Shown: positions 1-14,530, counted from the stretch's first letter. The stretch is DNA of 39,646 nucleotides from Pantoea stewartii subsp. stewartii (GCF_008801695.1 NZ_VZPF01000047.1:1-39646); one strand, 5' to 3'. Translations and numbers: made by a program. The notes: generated by a model from the sequence alone, not told the origin.

Positions 1-611
1 AGAGCATCCTGAAAAAAATTCTGACATACTTTACGGGCAGGCATAGCGGTGATCCCATTGAATTTGTGGAAGAATCAGTAGATCACATCTTGCTATGTCT
101 GTCTCATTTTTGTGGGGATTCGTCAGGGCTTAGCCCCTTTTTGTTCACCAAGACGCACACAGCAATACGATTCCGCCAATGCAATATGGCCCGGTTGATC
201 TTTACTGGCGGTTATCCCTGACCGGTTCCTTTCCCTTATCACGCCTCTTTTATCCTGTCCGGACATCCACCTCTGTCCGTACCCTCTCCCCGTACACCTG
301 GCGCAAAACAGATCTGTGCACAGAACTTTTATGTGCCTCACACGAAGCCGATTGATAAAGACGGCAGATGCCGTCATCCTGCTTTAAAAGCCGGTAAGCA
401 CAGTACGTCAGCTGTGTGAAAATAGCCTGTGACAGTCGTCAGAAGAAGATATTGCCCGGCCACCGCAGCGCGACCACGTTATTTGCGCTGAGGCGCATGG
501 CGTTGCAGGTAAAGCGCAATCGCGGTCGTTCACCTGAGAGCGACGGTGAACGCTAGCTGGAACAGGGCGTGTTTAAAGCACGCATTGGCAGATCACAAGG
601 AGTCAACGGTA
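1..611. other. Left-edge region without a convincing gene
   Basis: I see no recognisable gene here. An open frame enters from the left edge on the plus strand (about 3-221) but matches no family I know and has no visible start. A minus-strand frame at 123-377 has no family features. A short inverted repeat (GACGGCA/TGCCGTC, about 360-375) lies in the middle. The last part is the leader of the YeeE/YedE gene. Confidence 0.4.
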
Positions 612-1037
612 ATGCATATCGATCTGGACCATTTTACGCCGATTCAGAGTCTGGCAGGTGGCCTGCTGATTGGCGCGGCGGCGGGTCTGTTAGTGCTATT
701 TTGTGGCCGCATCGCTGGTATCAGCGGCATTCTGGGCGGCCTGCTGAAACGTCAGTCGGCTGACAAGCCGTGGCGGTTCGCGTTCATTGCGGGCCTGGTG
801 TCGTCACCGCTGGTGTTTCAGTTATTCAGCGCGCTGCCCGCTATCGACATTGACGCCTCATGGGGACGCCTGGTGCTGGCCGGCTTACTGGTGGGCCTGG
901 GCGCGCGCCTGGGCTCGGGCTGTACCAGCGGTCACGGCGTCTGTGGTTTATCGCGACTGTCGCCGCGCTCACTGGTGGCGACACTGGTCTTTATGTTAAC
1001 CGCCATGCTGACCGTCGGCATGATGGGTCACGGGTAA
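612..1037 (+). CDS. YeeE/YedE family membrane protein, first half-size subunit
   Basis: A 141-residue, very hydrophobic protein with about four membrane segments. It carries the family signature GSGCTSGHGVCG near residues 95-106, followed by the conserved SRLSPRSLVATLVFM stretch. YeeE/YedE proteins move thiosulfate or related sulfur species across the inner membrane through conserved cysteines. Full-length members are about 350 residues, while this is the half-size type normally encoded as an adjacent pair, as here. I chose the ATG at 612 because AAGGAG lies about 9 bases upstream; the longer frame from 546 has no ribosome binding site. The next gene starts 15 bases downstream and is surely co-transcribed. 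A sulfur-related role is family knowledge; the exact substrate is not visible. Confidence 0.85.
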   Translation: MHIDLDHFTPIQSLAGGLLIGAAAGLLVLFCGRIAGISGILGGLLKRQSADKPWRFAFIAGLVSSPLVFQLFSALPAIDIDASWGRLVLAGLLVGLGARLGSGCTSGHGVCGLSRLSPRSLVATLVFMLTAMLTVGMMGHG

Positions 1038-1052
1038 ACATCAGGAGGCACG

Positions 1053-1481
1053 ATGGTCGTTTTATTTTCTCTGCTTAGTGGACTGTTGTTTGGCACGGGT
1101 TTGCTCGTCAGCGGCATGGCGAATCCGGCGAAGGTTTTGGGTTTTCTGGACATTACCCGCGCCTGGGATCCCTCTCTGGCGCTGGTGATGGGCGGCGCGG
1201 TTATCGCCGGGCTGGTAACGTTCTGGCTGGCTTCCCGACGCAAGCGGCCCGTCTTTGAGGAAACGTTTTATCTGCCTGGCAACCGCACACTGGATAAACG
1301 GCTCATCAGCGGCGCGGCCCTGTTTGGCATCGGCTGGGGACTGGCGGGCATCTGCCCCGGCCCGGCGCTGGTCCTGCTCGGCGGCGGCGTGCTCAAAGGC
1401 ATTGTCTTTGTCCTGGCGATGCTGGCAGGCATGCTGCTTTTTGAGTGGCTCGACAGCCGCACGTTATCGCGTGGTAAGTAA
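1053..1481 (+). CDS. YeeE/YedE family membrane protein, second half-size subunit
   Basis: A 142-residue hydrophobic protein that complements the preceding gene. It starts with SGLLFGTGLLVSGMANPAKVLGFLD, a typical YeeE/YedE motif, and has GIGWGLAGICPGPAL near residues 91-105, whose cysteine is conserved in the family. The ATG at 1053 follows AGGAGG closely. The two half-proteins probably assemble into one pseudo-symmetrical sulfur-compound transporter. No rhodanese gene or ArsR-type regulator, which often accompany such pairs, is visible nearby. The gene is convergent with scrR, and I see no strong terminator in the 170-base gap. Confidence 0.85.
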   Translation: MVVLFSLLSGLLFGTGLLVSGMANPAKVLGFLDITRAWDPSLALVMGGAVIAGLVTFWLASRRKRPVFEETFYLPGNRTLDKRLISGAALFGIGWGLAGICPGPALVLLGGGVLKGIVFVLAMLAGMLLFEWLDSRTLSRGK

Positions 1482-1651
1482 TCCCGACCGGCCATAATAA
1501 AAACGTTCAGATGGCCACATGGCGAAGCACGGCCTGATGCCGTCCCCGTTTCGTGAGCCCTGTCCGTAATCTGGTCCTGATGGAGAAACGGAGTGGCAGC
1601 AGCACGGGATCGGTTACCTGAACCACGCTTGTGGCCTGCCGCTGAACCGGA

Positions 1652-2668
1652 TCACCCCGCCAGCGAGGAGCGGTAGCGCAGCCTGGCGGGCAAAACGATC
1701 TGCCGCTCCGCCAGGTCCTGCCCCTGAATCATTTGCGTGATGACCGAAAAGCACTCCTGCGCCAGGCGCGGCACATCCTGCTCTACGGTATCGATATGCA
1801 GTGACAGCGAGTCATATAAATAGTGATCGTCGAAACTGGCGATATGGATATCACTCTCCAGCAAATGGTGCTGGCTCATGTAGCGCAGAACCCCTTCCAG
1901 TAAGCCACAGGCGGCGGTAAACACGGCTTTCGGCGGCCTGCCTAACCGCGCACAGAGCGCGGCAAACATCTCATAGCCGCTGCTGGGGTGGTAGTTGCCC
2001 TGGATGATCCATTCCGGTCGCGGCGTGACGCCCGCCCGCGCCAGGCCCTGCATAAAGCCAGCCAGCCGATCTTTCGTCGGTGACAGGCGCGGCTGCCCAC
2101 CCAGAAAATAAACCTCATCAGGATGCGCGCGCGCCAGACGTTCTACCAGCTCGGCAGTTGGCGTTAGTGAATCCGTTATCACCAGCGGCAAACTGCTGTT
2201 ATTTACGTGGCGGTCAAACAGCACGACCGGCAGTTGCTCGCTCAGCTTCAGGAAGTCGCTGTCGCTCTGCTGACTGGAGGCGACGATCAAACCATCCACC
2301 TGACGCGAGACCAGATTGTTGACCACCAGGGTTTCCTGACTGGCATTTTCATCGGTGCAGGAGATCAGCAGTTGCAGACCCGCTTCACGGCACAGGTTTT
2401 CCAGCGCGTGAGAAAACACGGCGAAACCATAGTTGGTGATTTCAGGCACCACCAGCCCCAACGTATGGCTGCGATTTTCACGCAGCAGACGCGCGTGGAT
2501 GCTGGGCTGATAGTGATGTTGCTGAGCAAGGGCCATGACGCGTTCACGCGTTTCCTGCGCCACGCGCAGTTCTTTACCGCGCCCGTTAAGCACCAGGCTG
2601 GCCGTGGCTTTTGACACCCCGGCCAGCGCAGCGATATCACTGATGGTAACGCGCTTTGTTTTTTTCAC
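1652..2668 (-). CDS. scrR: LacI-family sucrose operon repressor ScrR
   Basis: A 338-residue LacI/GalR repressor, the usual length. Residues 6-30 form the helix-turn-helix ([21 protein letters not shown]), followed by the hinge and a periplasmic-binding-protein-like ligand domain. The sequence closely matches Klebsiella/pUR400 ScrR, for example in [18 protein letters not shown] and in [13 protein letters not shown]. ScrR represses the sucrose genes and is relieved by fructose or fructose-1-phosphate in known systems. It is the last gene of the scrY-A-B-R run, 29 bases after scrB. Its likely operators are the palindromes in front of scrY (7108-7121, 7167-7180) and scrK (13032-13045). Confidence 0.95.
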   Translation of the reverse strand: MKKTKRVTISDIAALAGVSKATASLVLNGRGKELRVAQETRERVMALAQQHHYQPSIHARLLRENRSHTLGLVVPEITNYGFAVFSHALENLCREAGLQLLISCTDENASQETLVVNNLVSRQVDGLIVASSQQSDSDFLKLSEQLPVVLFDRHVNNSSLPLVITDSLTPTAELVERLARAHPDEVYFLGGQPRLSPTKDRLAGFMQGLARAGVTPRPEWIIQGNYHPSSGYEMFAALCARLGRPPKAVFTAACGLLEGVLRYMSQHHLLESDIHIASFDDHYLYDSLSLHIDTVEQDVPRLAQECFSVITQMIQGQDLAERQIVLPARLRYRSSLAG

Positions 2669-2697
2669 GACGGTGCTTCGGTTAAGGAAACAAGGGC

Positions 2698-4110
2698 TTA
2701 TTCTACCATGCAGGATCGTAACGACCAGTAGCAGGCCGTGACTTCTGCGCTACCGCGCAGGCGTAACTCCGCCGGATGCGTGGGAAAGTAACGGCTACTC
2801 ATCACGCCTTCTCCGTCATTGATAAAAATCTCTACGCTGGAGTGGTCACACAAAATATGCAGTTTGTGCGCCCGCCCGTTCCAGTGGCGGTACAGCCATT
2901 CGCCGGTTTCCAGACTGCGGCGCGCCAGGCACAATGCATCCGCATGCCAGGTCAGCAGCAGTGAACCGGCGAAATCCAGCGTGATCCCGCCGCCTGATTC
3001 CAGCATCAGCTCAAGCCGTTGTGCAGCGAGTAACGGAGCCTGACTGGCGTTGCCGTGATAGCGCTGCGTCTCGCCGCGCAACGCCTGCAGTTCCGCCACC
3101 GGTTGCTGGTACAGTTTACCGTCGCGCGCGCTCAGTTCCCGGATACAGGTCATTTGATGAATCCAGCCGAATTTCACGGTAGGCTGATGCATATCCTCCC
3201 CGTCCGGGACGCCCATCCAGCCCACCAGCAGCCGACGGCCATCCTCGGTCAGCGTGGTCTGCGGCGCATAGAATTCAAACCCCGCATCCAGCTCAGTGAA
3301 CCCCCCGTGCGTATAGCGGGCGTTTTCATAATCCAGCGTGCCGCTGAGACAGGCGCAGGGATGGCTGTTCAGAAAGCGTTTCTCTTCCCGTTCAATGCCC
3401 TGAGGACAGCAGATCAAAAACGTCGATTCTCCCAGGGTGAACATGTCCGGGCATTCCCACATATAACCGGCTTCGCCCAGTCCACCCAGACCGCTACCGG
3501 CAATTTCGCCGAGGTTTTCCCAGTGGTGCAGATCGCTTCCGCGCAGTAGCAGAACTTTGCCCTTGAGCTGCTTGTCCTGCGCGCCCAGCACCATGTACCA
3601 GTGTGCGCCATGACGCCAGACTTTCGGATCACGAACATGGCCGGTGTAGCCCGCCGGCAGGGGAAGCACCGGCCCCAGCTTATCGAATCCCCCGTCAGGG
3701 TTCTGCACCGCCAGGCACTGCCAGGCGGTACGGGAGCCGTCGGCAAACTTAACGTTGCCGGTATAACACAGGGTTAAGGTGCCATTATCGTCTACCGCGC
3801 TGCCTGAATAGCAGCCGCTCCGGTCGTACTCTTCGTCTGGCAGCAACGCGACAGGTTCATGCGACCAGTGCAGCAAATCCGCAGAGCGCCAGTGGCCCCA
3901 GCATTTATGCTTATGCTCACAGCCCAGGGGGTTCCACTGGTAGAACAGGTGATAGTGCCCGTCGAAATGGATAAACCCATTGGGATCGTTAAGCAGCCCG
4001 GTGACCGGCGCCAGGTGCCAGCCCGGATAGTGGCTGTCCTCGCGTGCTTTAGGCTGGCCTTTCATTACCGCCTTCAGCATGGCGGGCAGCAGAGTGTTGT
4101 TAGCCATCAT
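2698..4110 (-). CDS. scrB: Sucrose-6-phosphate hydrolase (invertase, GH32)
   Basis: A 470-residue cytoplasmic GH32 enzyme that splits sucrose-6-phosphate into glucose-6-phosphate and fructose. The three family hallmarks are visible: NDPNG at residues 41-45 (nucleophile Asp42), RDP at 160-162 (transition-state Asp161) and EC at 219-220 in MWECPD (acid/base Glu219). The C-terminal part is the expected beta-sandwich. The length agrees with Klebsiella and Salmonella ScrB. The start ATGATGG overlaps the TGA stop of scrA, so translation is probably coupled. The product feeds glycolysis directly, and the fructose is passed to ScrK. Confidence 0.96.
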   Translation of the reverse strand: MMANNTLLPAMLKAVMKGQPKAREDSHYPGWHLAPVTGLLNDPNGFIHFDGHYHLFYQWNPLGCEHKHKCWGHWRSADLLHWSHEPVALLPDEEYDRSGCYSGSAVDDNGTLTLCYTGNVKFADGSRTAWQCLAVQNPDGGFDKLGPVLPLPAGYTGHVRDPKVWRHGAHWYMVLGAQDKQLKGKVLLLRGSDLHHWENLGEIAGSGLGGLGEAGYMWECPDMFTLGESTFLICCPQGIEREEKRFLNSHPCACLSGTLDYENARYTHGGFTELDAGFEFYAPQTTLTEDGRRLLVGWMGVPDGEDMHQPTVKFGWIHQMTCIRELSARDGKLYQQPVAELQALRGETQRYHGNASQAPLLAAQRLELMLESGGGITLDFAGSLLLTWHADALCLARRSLETGEWLYRHWNGRAHKLHILCDHSSVEIFINDGEGVMSSRYFPTHPAELRLRGSAEVTACYWSLRSCMVE

Positions 4111-5477
4111 TCAGAGTCCGTTTTGTATTTCAGCAGGAAGGCGATCACAAAGGCGACGCTAAAGGCGATAACCATACCAATAATATAATTCAGCAGCGAA
4201 CTGGCCTGAACGATCGCCATACCGGGTAAGCCCGTCAGGCCCACCGCCGTCATATACACTTTCATCGACACCACCCAGGCACCGCCGATGGCTCCCCCGA
4301 TCAGGCCGGCGATGAAGGGCTTCATGAAGCGCAGGTTAATACCAAAGATGGCCGCTTCGGTAATGCCCAGCAAGGCAGAAAACGCAGAGGGCAAAGTAAT
4401 CGCCTTGATTTTGGCATCCTGCGTTTTAAACCACACGGCCAGACATGCGCCGCCCTGTGCCACGTTAGCCATCGCCCAAATCGGCAACAGGAAATTGACG
4501 CCGATAGACGGGTTACCCAGCAGGCCGGCTTCAATCGCGTGGAAACTGTGATGCACACCAGTAATCACGATAACGGAATACAGCCCGCCAAACAGCAATC
4601 CGGCCAGCCAGCCTGCATGGGCAATCAGGGTGCTGAGCACAAAGGAGATACCATCCCCCAACGCGCGCCCGGCCGGGCCAATGATGAGCAGTGCCACAAA
4701 GCCAGAGATGATCACTGTCAGGAAGGGCGTCAGGATCAGATCGAGAGCATCCGGGATGATGCGGCGCAGCTGTTTTTCCAGCAGACTCATAAACCACACG
4801 GCCAGCAGGACCGGAAAGACCGTGCCCTGGTAGCCAATCATCGCCACTTCGATACCAAAGAAGTTCATAGTATGGAAACCGGCCGCCACACCCCAGGCAT
4901 TAGTCAGCGCAGGATGCGTCAGAATACCGCCCAGCGTAGCGCCTAAGAACGGGTTACCACCAAACTCACGGGCCGCCGTAAAGCCAATCAGAATCGGCAG
5001 AATGATAAACGCCGCCGAACTGCACATATCCAGCATGATATACAGGGCGTTTTCCGGGTTAACCCAGCCATAGGTTTTGACCATGCCCAGCAGGCCCATC
5101 AGCAGGCCGGAGGCAACGATCGCCGGAATAATCGGGACAAAAATATTCGACAGCAATCGGGCGATACGCTGGAAGGGATTGAGCTTACGGGCCGCAATGT
5201 CGGCCGCTTCCGATTTACTGGACTCGCTGATGCCCGCTTCCGCCACAAACGCCGCATAGACTTTGTTGACCACGCCAGTCCCAAAAATGACCTGCAGCTG
5301 ACCCGCGTTGCGGAAACAGCCCTTCACACCGTCGATTTTACCGATCGCGGCGGTATCCGCTTTGGCATCCTCGACCAGCACCAGCCGGAGCCGGGTTGCG
5401 CAGTGGGCTGCGCTGGCAATATTTTCTTTGCCTCCCAGCAGCAGCAGTAATGCGCGGGAGATTTGTACAAAATCCAT
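4107..5477 (-). CDS. scrA: PTS sucrose-specific EIIBC component
   Basis: A 456-residue inner-membrane permease that imports and phosphorylates sucrose. The EIIB domain occupies roughly residues 1-85, with phospho-cysteine Cys26 in the motif HCATRLR. The EIIC domain follows, with about ten membrane segments, the TGVHHSFHAIE loop and the GITEA motif of glucose-superfamily EIIC proteins. No EIIA domain is fused, so phosphate must come from the glucose EIIA (Crr), as in enteric ScrA. The stop overlaps the scrB start. A small GC hairpin at 5523-5538 separates it from scrY and may lower its expression relative to the porin. Confidence 0.96.
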   Translation of the reverse strand: MDFVQISRALLLLLGGKENIASAAHCATRLRLVLVEDAKADTAAIGKIDGVKGCFRNAGQLQVIFGTGVVNKVYAAFVAEAGISESSKSEAADIAARKLNPFQRIARLLSNIFVPIIPAIVASGLLMGLLGMVKTYGWVNPENALYIMLDMCSSAAFIILPILIGFTAAREFGGNPFLGATLGGILTHPALTNAWGVAAGFHTMNFFGIEVAMIGYQGTVFPVLLAVWFMSLLEKQLRRIIPDALDLILTPFLTVIISGFVALLIIGPAGRALGDGISFVLSTLIAHAGWLAGLLFGGLYSVIVITGVHHSFHAIEAGLLGNPSIGVNFLLPIWAMANVAQGGACLAVWFKTQDAKIKAITLPSAFSALLGITEAAIFGINLRFMKPFIAGLIGGAIGGAWVVSMKVYMTAVGLTGLPGMAIVQASSLLNYIIGMVIAFSVAFVIAFLLKYKTDSE

Positions 5478-5522
5478 AAAAAACCTCTGTGTTGTCGTGT
5501 AATGTTGTCAACCCGGTTGAAA

Positions 5523-5538
5523 CGGCCCTACAGGGCCG
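5523..5538 (-). terminator. Intercistronic hairpin between scrY and scrA
   Basis: CGGCCC-TACA-GGGCCG forms a 6-bp perfect GC stem just after the scrY stop codon. It has no T-tract. It could be a weak attenuator or an RNA-stabilising 3' structure that keeps scrY expressed above scrA; this role is inferred. Confidence 0.4.
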
Positions 5539-5543
5539 CCCGG

Positions 5544-7166
<1,623 letters not shown>

Positions 7167-7180
7167 CTAAACCGTTTTTA
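7167..7180. promoter_or_regulatory. Upstream, degenerate ScrR-type operator
   Basis: CTAAACCGTTTTTA matches the perfect palindrome at 7108-7121 in its left half and most of its right half. It lies just upstream of the -35 box. The 59-base spacing between operator centres is close to an integral number of helical turns. Confidence 0.6.
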
Positions 7181-7259
7181 TGATTGTGAGTCAGTTCGCA
7201 AAACGACACGATGTGGTGGGAAAGGAAGCGGCAAAAAGCGGGGAGCGCGGAGAAAGCAA

Positions 7260-7277
7260 TGGGCAGTCTCCTGCCCA
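7260..7277 (-). terminator. Hairpin downstream of lacY
   Basis: TGGGCAG-TCTC-CTGCCCA forms a perfect 7-bp stem shortly after the lacY stop. On the minus strand it is followed by a weakly T-rich stretch. It is the probable 3' end of the lacZY transcript, before the separate scrY promoter. Confidence 0.5.
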
Positions 7278-7299
7278 GTGTTAAGGGGATAATTGTGCG

Positions 7300-8544
7300 T
7301 CAGACAGGCTGCCGACGTAACGCTGTCAGCGGCCCTGGCCCGCTGAGCGTGAAGACGGAAAGCAGCGTGAAGGCCAGTGCAATACAGCCCGGCACCAGAT
7401 ACGCGCCCTGGAAGCCAATGCTTTCGTACATATTGCCCGCCAGTACCGACATAAAAATCATCGCTAACTGCTTAAAGAAGCAGAAGCACACCAGATAAAT
7501 CGTGGCGGAGAAGCGCACCTCAAACTGGCTGGTGATGTATTTAAAACAGCCGACGATCAGGAAAGGGATCTCAAACATATGTAATGTTTTCAGGATCACC
7601 ACCTCCACCGCCGTGGTGGCAAAAGAGGAGCCCATAATGCGCACAGACATGATCATGCCCGCCAGCAACAAGGCATTTTTGCCGCCGATACGGTTAACGA
7701 TGAGCGGCGCAAAAAACATGATGCAGGCGTTCAGCAATTCGCCCAGCGTGGTGACGTAACCAAAGACGCGCGTGCCCTGCTCACCCGACGTAAAAAACGA
7801 GGTAAAGAAGTTGGCGAACTGCTGATCAAATACATCGTACGTACAGGAAACGCCCACAACATATAGCGACAAAAACCACAGTTTGGGTTGCTTAAACAGC
7901 TCCAGTGCCAGCTTCAGACTGAATGCGGACTGGTTCGCCCCCACGGCCTGCGCCACCGTGGCAGATGAGGAATTGCTGGTGCGTGAAAAGAACAGCAGCA
8001 GCGCCAGGATCACGGCACAGCCAGAGCCTAACCAGAAAACAAACTGGTTATTAATGGTGAACATGATGCCGACGATAGAGGCGCACAGTGCCCAGCCAAC
8101 GCAGCCAAACATACGGGCCCGGCCAAATTCAAAATGGCTGCGGCGACTGACTTTCTCAATATAAGCTTCAATTGCAGGTGCCCCCGCATTGTAGATAAAG
8201 CCCAGATAAATACCGCCCACAACCGAACCCGCCAGAATATTCACCTGCAGGAGCGGGCCAAATACATAAATAAAGAAAGGGGCGAACATCACCAGCATGC
8301 CGGTGATCACCCATAACAGGTGTTTGCGCAGCCCGAGTTTGTCGGAAAGCAGCCCAAACAGCGGCTGGAACAGTAACGAAAACAACGAAATACTGGCGAA
8401 GATAATGCCGGTGTCCCCTTTGCTGATGTGATTAATATCATGCAGCCAGATGGGGAAGAACGGGAAATAGGCACCCATGATGAAAAAGTAAAAGAAGAAG
8501 AAAAGGCCAAACAACCAAAAGTTAGTATTTTTTAAATAGTACAT
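7300..8544 (-). CDS. lacY: Lactose permease LacY
   Basis: A 414-residue, 12-helix major-facilitator lactose/proton symporter of the inner membrane. It is very close to E. coli LacY (417 residues) from the start [10 protein letters not shown] through to the end. The functional residues sit in place: Glu126 and Arg144 with Cys148 in the sugar site, and the helix 8-10 residues in GELLNA (Glu269 equivalent), MSVR (Arg302) and LKTLHMFE (Lys319, His322, Glu325). It lies 50 bases after lacZ with an intercistronic hairpin and has its own ribosome binding site (AAGGAAG). No lacA follows; the next gene is scrY with its own promoter. Confidence 0.97.
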   Translation of the reverse strand: MYYLKNTNFWLFGLFFFFYFFIMGAYFPFFPIWLHDINHISKGDTGIIFASISLFSLLFQPLFGLLSDKLGLRKHLLWVITGMLVMFAPFFIYVFGPLLQVNILAGSVVGGIYLGFIYNAGAPAIEAYIEKVSRRSHFEFGRARMFGCVGWALCASIVGIMFTINNQFVFWLGSGCAVILALLLFFSRTSNSSSATVAQAVGANQSAFSLKLALELFKQPKLWFLSLYVVGVSCTYDVFDQQFANFFTSFFTSGEQGTRVFGYVTTLGELLNACIMFFAPLIVNRIGGKNALLLAGMIMSVRIMGSSFATTAVEVVILKTLHMFEIPFLIVGCFKYITSQFEVRFSATIYLVCFCFFKQLAMIFMSVLAGNMYESIGFQGAYLVPGCIALAFTLLSVFTLSGPGPLTALRRQPV

Positions 8545-8569
8545 AGCGGACTTCCTTATGCGAGAGTCA

Positions 8570-8587
8570 GGCAGGCCGGAGCCTGCC
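8570..8587 (-). other. lacZ-lacY intercistronic hairpin
   Basis: GGCAGGC-CGGA-GCCTGCC is a perfect 7-bp stem with a tetraloop in the 50-base lacZ-lacY gap. It resembles RNA structures that slow 3' exonucleases or cause partial termination between cistrons. The role is inferred. Confidence 0.5.
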
Positions 8588-8594
8588 CGCTAAG

Positions 8595-11719
<3,125 letters not shown>

Positions 11720-11723
11720 AATG

Positions 11724-11752
11724 ACATTACGAGCCAGGTCAGCGCTTGTAAA
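11724..11752 (-). promoter_or_regulatory. lacZ promoter
   Basis: On the minus strand TTTACA (-35, complement of 11747-11752) and TAATGT (-10, complement of 11724-11729) are separated by 17 bases that include GGCTCG, as in E. coli lacP. The arrangement CRP site, -35, -10, operator, lacZ is preserved. Confidence 0.88.
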
Positions 11753-11769
11753 GCAGGGAAAGGCGAATG

Positions 11770-11785
11770 AGTGAACTGCCTCACA
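11770..11785. promoter_or_regulatory. CRP site of the lac promoter
   Basis: TGTGAGGCAGTTCACT (minus strand) is TGTGA-N6-TCACT, nearly the CRP consensus. It is centred about 60 bases upstream of the predicted start, where E. coli lac has its CRP site. It predicts catabolite control of lacZY. Confidence 0.85.
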
Positions 11786-12080
11786 GCAAAGCGCATTCGG
11801 GCATAACGTAGCGTCGGGGGCCTGGCGAAGCAGGACAAAGCGGGCGCGGTCAGGCAACGTCGAAGCCGTCACAGGTCAGTCAAATCAGCCGGAAACCTGA
11901 TAAGGCCAGCGCAACGCGGTGAAATGATACGGCAGGAGAAGGGGGGCAGGTTCGGGTGCGTGATCCGTTGTGGTCGTCGGGGTGACGGAACGCGCGTATC
12001 TGGGCGTTCCGCCAACGGTCACCTGCCCCGTATGGGTTCTGCTGCCCGCCGGGCGGGCCTGCGCACGGCGACAGTGGGCA
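11786..12080. other. Gap between the lac promoter and scrK
   Basis: About 295 bases with no gene that I can support. I looked for a lacI remnant in the minus-strand frames and found none. A GC-rich palindrome (GCCCGCCGGGCGGGC, 12044-12058) just beyond the scrK stop may end scrK transcription, but it has no T-tract. Confidence 0.5.
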
Positions 12081-12998
12081 TTAGCCCGCGATCTGATGAC
12101 GATAGGGCAGCGCCGTCATTGCACCTTTGGCGGTCGTCGCCAGCGCGCCACATTGCTGAGCGCTGGTTAGGCATGCCGCCAGCTCCGTTTCATTGGTGGG
12201 CAGGCCTTTTTCTGCCAGTCCCCACAATAACCCCGCGACAAAAGCGTCACCGGCACCGGTGGTGTCCACGCTCACCACGGGCAACGTGGGATAGTGATAA
12301 TGCTGGCCCTGGTGCCAGACTTTTACGCCGGCTTTGCCCTGGGTAACCATCAGCAGACTGATCGCATAGCGTTCTGCCAGCATCTGCAGGCTGTCACCGC
12401 CCTGCGCCTCTTCGGTCAGAAAGGCCAGCTCTTCCTCCGACAGCTTGACCACATCTGCCCGTTGCAGCGCGCGGTTCACACAGTCACGTAACTGCGCGTC
12501 ATCGCGCCACAGGTCGTGACGAATGTTGGGATCAAAGCTGACATATCCCCCGGCTTCGCTTATCCGCTGCATCGCCGTAAAGGTCGTGGAACGGGACGGT
12601 TCGGCGGCCAGCGCAATGGAACAGCAGTGAAGCCACTCGCCCGGCTGAAACGGCGGCAGATCGCCTTGTTCAAGAAACAGGTCTGCGCTGGGCCGGACCA
12701 TGAAGGTAAAAGAGCGTTCGCCCTCATGGTCGAGCGCGACCACTACCGTTGACGTGCGATGCGCGCTGTCCAGCGTCATATACGCCGTCTCAACCTGCTC
12801 ACTGGCCAGCGTTTGCTGCATAAAATGGCCAAAGGGATCGTCCCCGACCCGGCCGATAAATCCGCTCTTGCCCTGCAAGCGGGCAATGCCGACGGCCACA
12901 TTGGCGGGCGCGCCGCCTGCACACTGAATTAAATGCCCCGGTCCGTCCGGAAGCAGGTCCACCACGGCGTCACCCAGACACCAGACTCGCGCTGTCAT
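12081..12998 (-). CDS. scrK: Fructokinase ScrK (PfkB/ribokinase family)
   Basis: A 305-residue carbohydrate kinase of the PfkB family. It phosphorylates the fructose released by ScrB to fructose-6-phosphate with ATP. The N-terminal signature GGAPANVAVGIARLQG (about 28-43) binds sugar. The C-terminal DTTGAGDAFVAGLL (about 245-258) contains the anion hole and the catalytic Asp of GAGD. The start ATG at 12998 has GGAGAG upstream. In other enterics scrK sits directly before scrY; here lacZY lies between them. A ScrR-type operator lies about 40 bases upstream of the start. Confidence 0.94.
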   Translation of the reverse strand: MTARVWCLGDAVVDLLPDGPGHLIQCAGGAPANVAVGIARLQGKSGFIGRVGDDPFGHFMQQTLASEQVETAYMTLDSAHRTSTVVVALDHEGERSFTFMVRPSADLFLEQGDLPPFQPGEWLHCCSIALAAEPSRSTTFTAMQRISEAGGYVSFDPNIRHDLWRDDAQLRDCVNRALQRADVVKLSEEELAFLTEEAQGGDSLQMLAERYAISLLMVTQGKAGVKVWHQGQHYHYPTLPVVSVDTTGAGDAFVAGLLWGLAEKGLPTNETELAACLTSAQQCGALATTAKGAMTALPYRHQIAG

Positions 12999-13011
12999 CG
13001 TTCTCTCCTGC

Positions 13012-13057
13012 TCAGCTATAGCTGAATTTTACTAAACCGTTTTAGCATAGCTATGCT
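13012..13057. promoter_or_regulatory. scrK control region: ScrR-type operator flanked by two palindromes
   Basis: CTAAACCGTTTTAG (13032-13045) differs from the perfect scrY operator at one of 14 positions. It is flanked by two exact 14-bp palindromes, TCAGCTATAGCTGA (13012-13025, in the scrK leader) and AGCATAGCTATGCT (13044-13057). The central site should bind ScrR. The flanking palindromes may bind another protein or form RNA structure. Confidence 0.7.
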
Positions 13058-13225
13058 CAGCCGTCATCAATGTGATTTAGGCAGAGAAAACAGACACAGG
13101 GCTGACGGTCAATTGCCTTAAGCATTGTAGTAAAGCGATACAAAGTCACCGCCACCAGGGTTAAACCGGCGTGCTGGCAACTGCTACACTCGTGACACTC
13201 CAAACACAAAAAGGCGAACCTCATC

Positions 13226-14089
13226 ATGTCTGAACAACACTATCAGCCCGCTAAAGTCTGGAAGTGGGACCCGGAAGCCAAAGGTAACGGCGCCAAAACA
13301 AATCGCCCAACCGCAGGCCCAACGCATGAAAAAGCCCTGCCGGTCGGTAAACATCCTTTGCAGCTTTACTCCCTTGGTACGCCAAACGGCCAGAAAGTCA
13401 CCATTCTGCTGGAGGAGCTGCTGGCGCTGAACGTAAATGATGCGGAGTACGATGCCTGGCTGATTAACATTGGCGAAGGCGACCAGTTCACCAGCGGCTT
13501 TGTTGATATCAACCCGAATTCCAAAATCCCGGCCCTGAGTGACCACTCTGCCACGCCGCCGATTCGGGTGTTTGAATCCGGTAATATCCTGCTCTATCTG
13601 GCAGAGAAATACGGTTATTTTCTGCCAAAAGACATTGCGAAGCGCACCGAGACGCTGAACTGGCTGTTCTGGCTGCAAGGCTCTGCCCCTTATCTGGGCG
13701 GCGGTTTTGGTCACTTCTATCACTACGCGCCAGAGAAAATTGAGTACGCCATTAACCGCTTCTCACTGGAAGCCAAACGTCAGTTTGACGTTCTGGATCG
13801 TCAGCTGGCCAATAACCGCTATCTGGCCGGTGATGACTACACCATAGCTGATATCGCCACCTGGCCGTGGTACGGCAGCATGGTGCTGTACAACCAGTAC
13901 AACGCGGCCGAATTCCTGGATCTTCAGTCCTATAAAAATGTGGTGCGCTGGGCCAAAGAGATCGCCCAACGTCCGGCTGTGATGCGTGGTCGCAAAGTTA
14001 ACCGCGTGATGGGCGATCCCGCCGACCAGCTGCGTGAACGCCATGATGCATCGGACTTTGATACCCAAACCCAAGACAAGCAGGCCTGA
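13226..14089 (+). CDS. yghU: Glutathione S-transferase-like disulfide-bond oxidoreductase YghU
   Basis: A 287-residue protein very close to E. coli YghU, a nu-class GST that binds two glutathiones and has disulfide-bond reductase activity. It has an N-terminal extension (YQPAKVWKWD), a thioredoxin-fold domain (about 43-130: LQLYSLGTPNGQKVTILLEELLAL, NPNSKIPAL, FESGNILLYLAEK) and an all-helical domain (about 135-270: LAGDDYTIADIATWPW). It is cytoplasmic. The start ATG at 13226 fits the family start. The gene is divergent from scrK and probably co-transcribed with the DUF1330 gene 11 bases downstream. Confidence 0.95.
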   Translation: MSEQHYQPAKVWKWDPEAKGNGAKTNRPTAGPTHEKALPVGKHPLQLYSLGTPNGQKVTILLEELLALNVNDAEYDAWLINIGEGDQFTSGFVDINPNSKIPALSDHSATPPIRVFESGNILLYLAEKYGYFLPKDIAKRTETLNWLFWLQGSAPYLGGGFGHFYHYAPEKIEYAINRFSLEAKRQFDVLDRQLANNRYLAGDDYTIADIATWPWYGSMVLYNQYNAAEFLDLQSYKNVVRWAKEIAQRPAVMRGRKVNRVMGDPADQLRERHDASDFDTQTQDKQA

Positions 14090-14100
14090 GGAGAAAGACA

Positions 14101-14394
14101 GTGAGTGCATATGTCGTATTTATTCGTGATAACACCCTGAATCAGGATGAAATGGCTGCCTACGCGGAAAAAGCGGGCAAAGCACGGGGTGACCATCCCA
14201 TCAAACCGCTGGCGTTCTATGGCGAACTGGAAACGCTGGAAGGGCCTGAAGCCGAAGGCGTTGTGATTATTGAGTTCCCGACGACTGAGGCGGCGCATGC
14301 CTGGTATGACAGTCCGGAATATCAGGCGGCGAAACAGCATCGCCTGAAAGGCGCCAACTACCGTGTACTGTTAGTGAAAGGCGTGGACAGCTAA
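14101..14394 (+). CDS. DUF1330 family protein
   Basis: A 97-residue protein of the DUF1330 family, a dimeric ferredoxin-like alpha/beta-barrel fold with no assigned reaction. The start AYVVFIRD, the middle GVVIIEFPTTEAAHAWYDSPEYQAAKQHR and the end YRVLLVKG are the typical family blocks. Translation starts at GTG 14101, with AGGAGAAAG placed correctly upstream. It follows yghU by 11 bases, so the two form an operon. Association with a glutathione enzyme hints at detoxification, but this is only inference. Confidence 0.85.
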   Translation: MSAYVVFIRDNTLNQDEMAAYAEKAGKARGDHPIKPLAFYGELETLEGPEAEGVVIIEFPTTEAAHAWYDSPEYQAAKQHRLKGANYRVLLVKGVDS

Positions 14395-14530
14395 CGGCCA
14401 GGGGCCGCTGTCGTCCTGCGGATCACGACGTCATCCTGACGGACCCGCAGGCCGGCGGCTGCCCACTTGGCCAGCCAACGTAACCCCTGCCCTTGTGAAC
14501 CTCATCCCGGGATGGTTCCCCTGTCTTTGA

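Noticed and set aside
123..377. 84-residue minus-strand reading frame near the left edge
   Set aside because: No ribosome binding site, no family pattern and an unusual composition; it is probably a chance frame.
11786..12080. Possible lacI remnant upstream of lacZ
   Set aside because: Minus-strand translations show no LacI C-terminal features and several stops; nothing supports a remnant.
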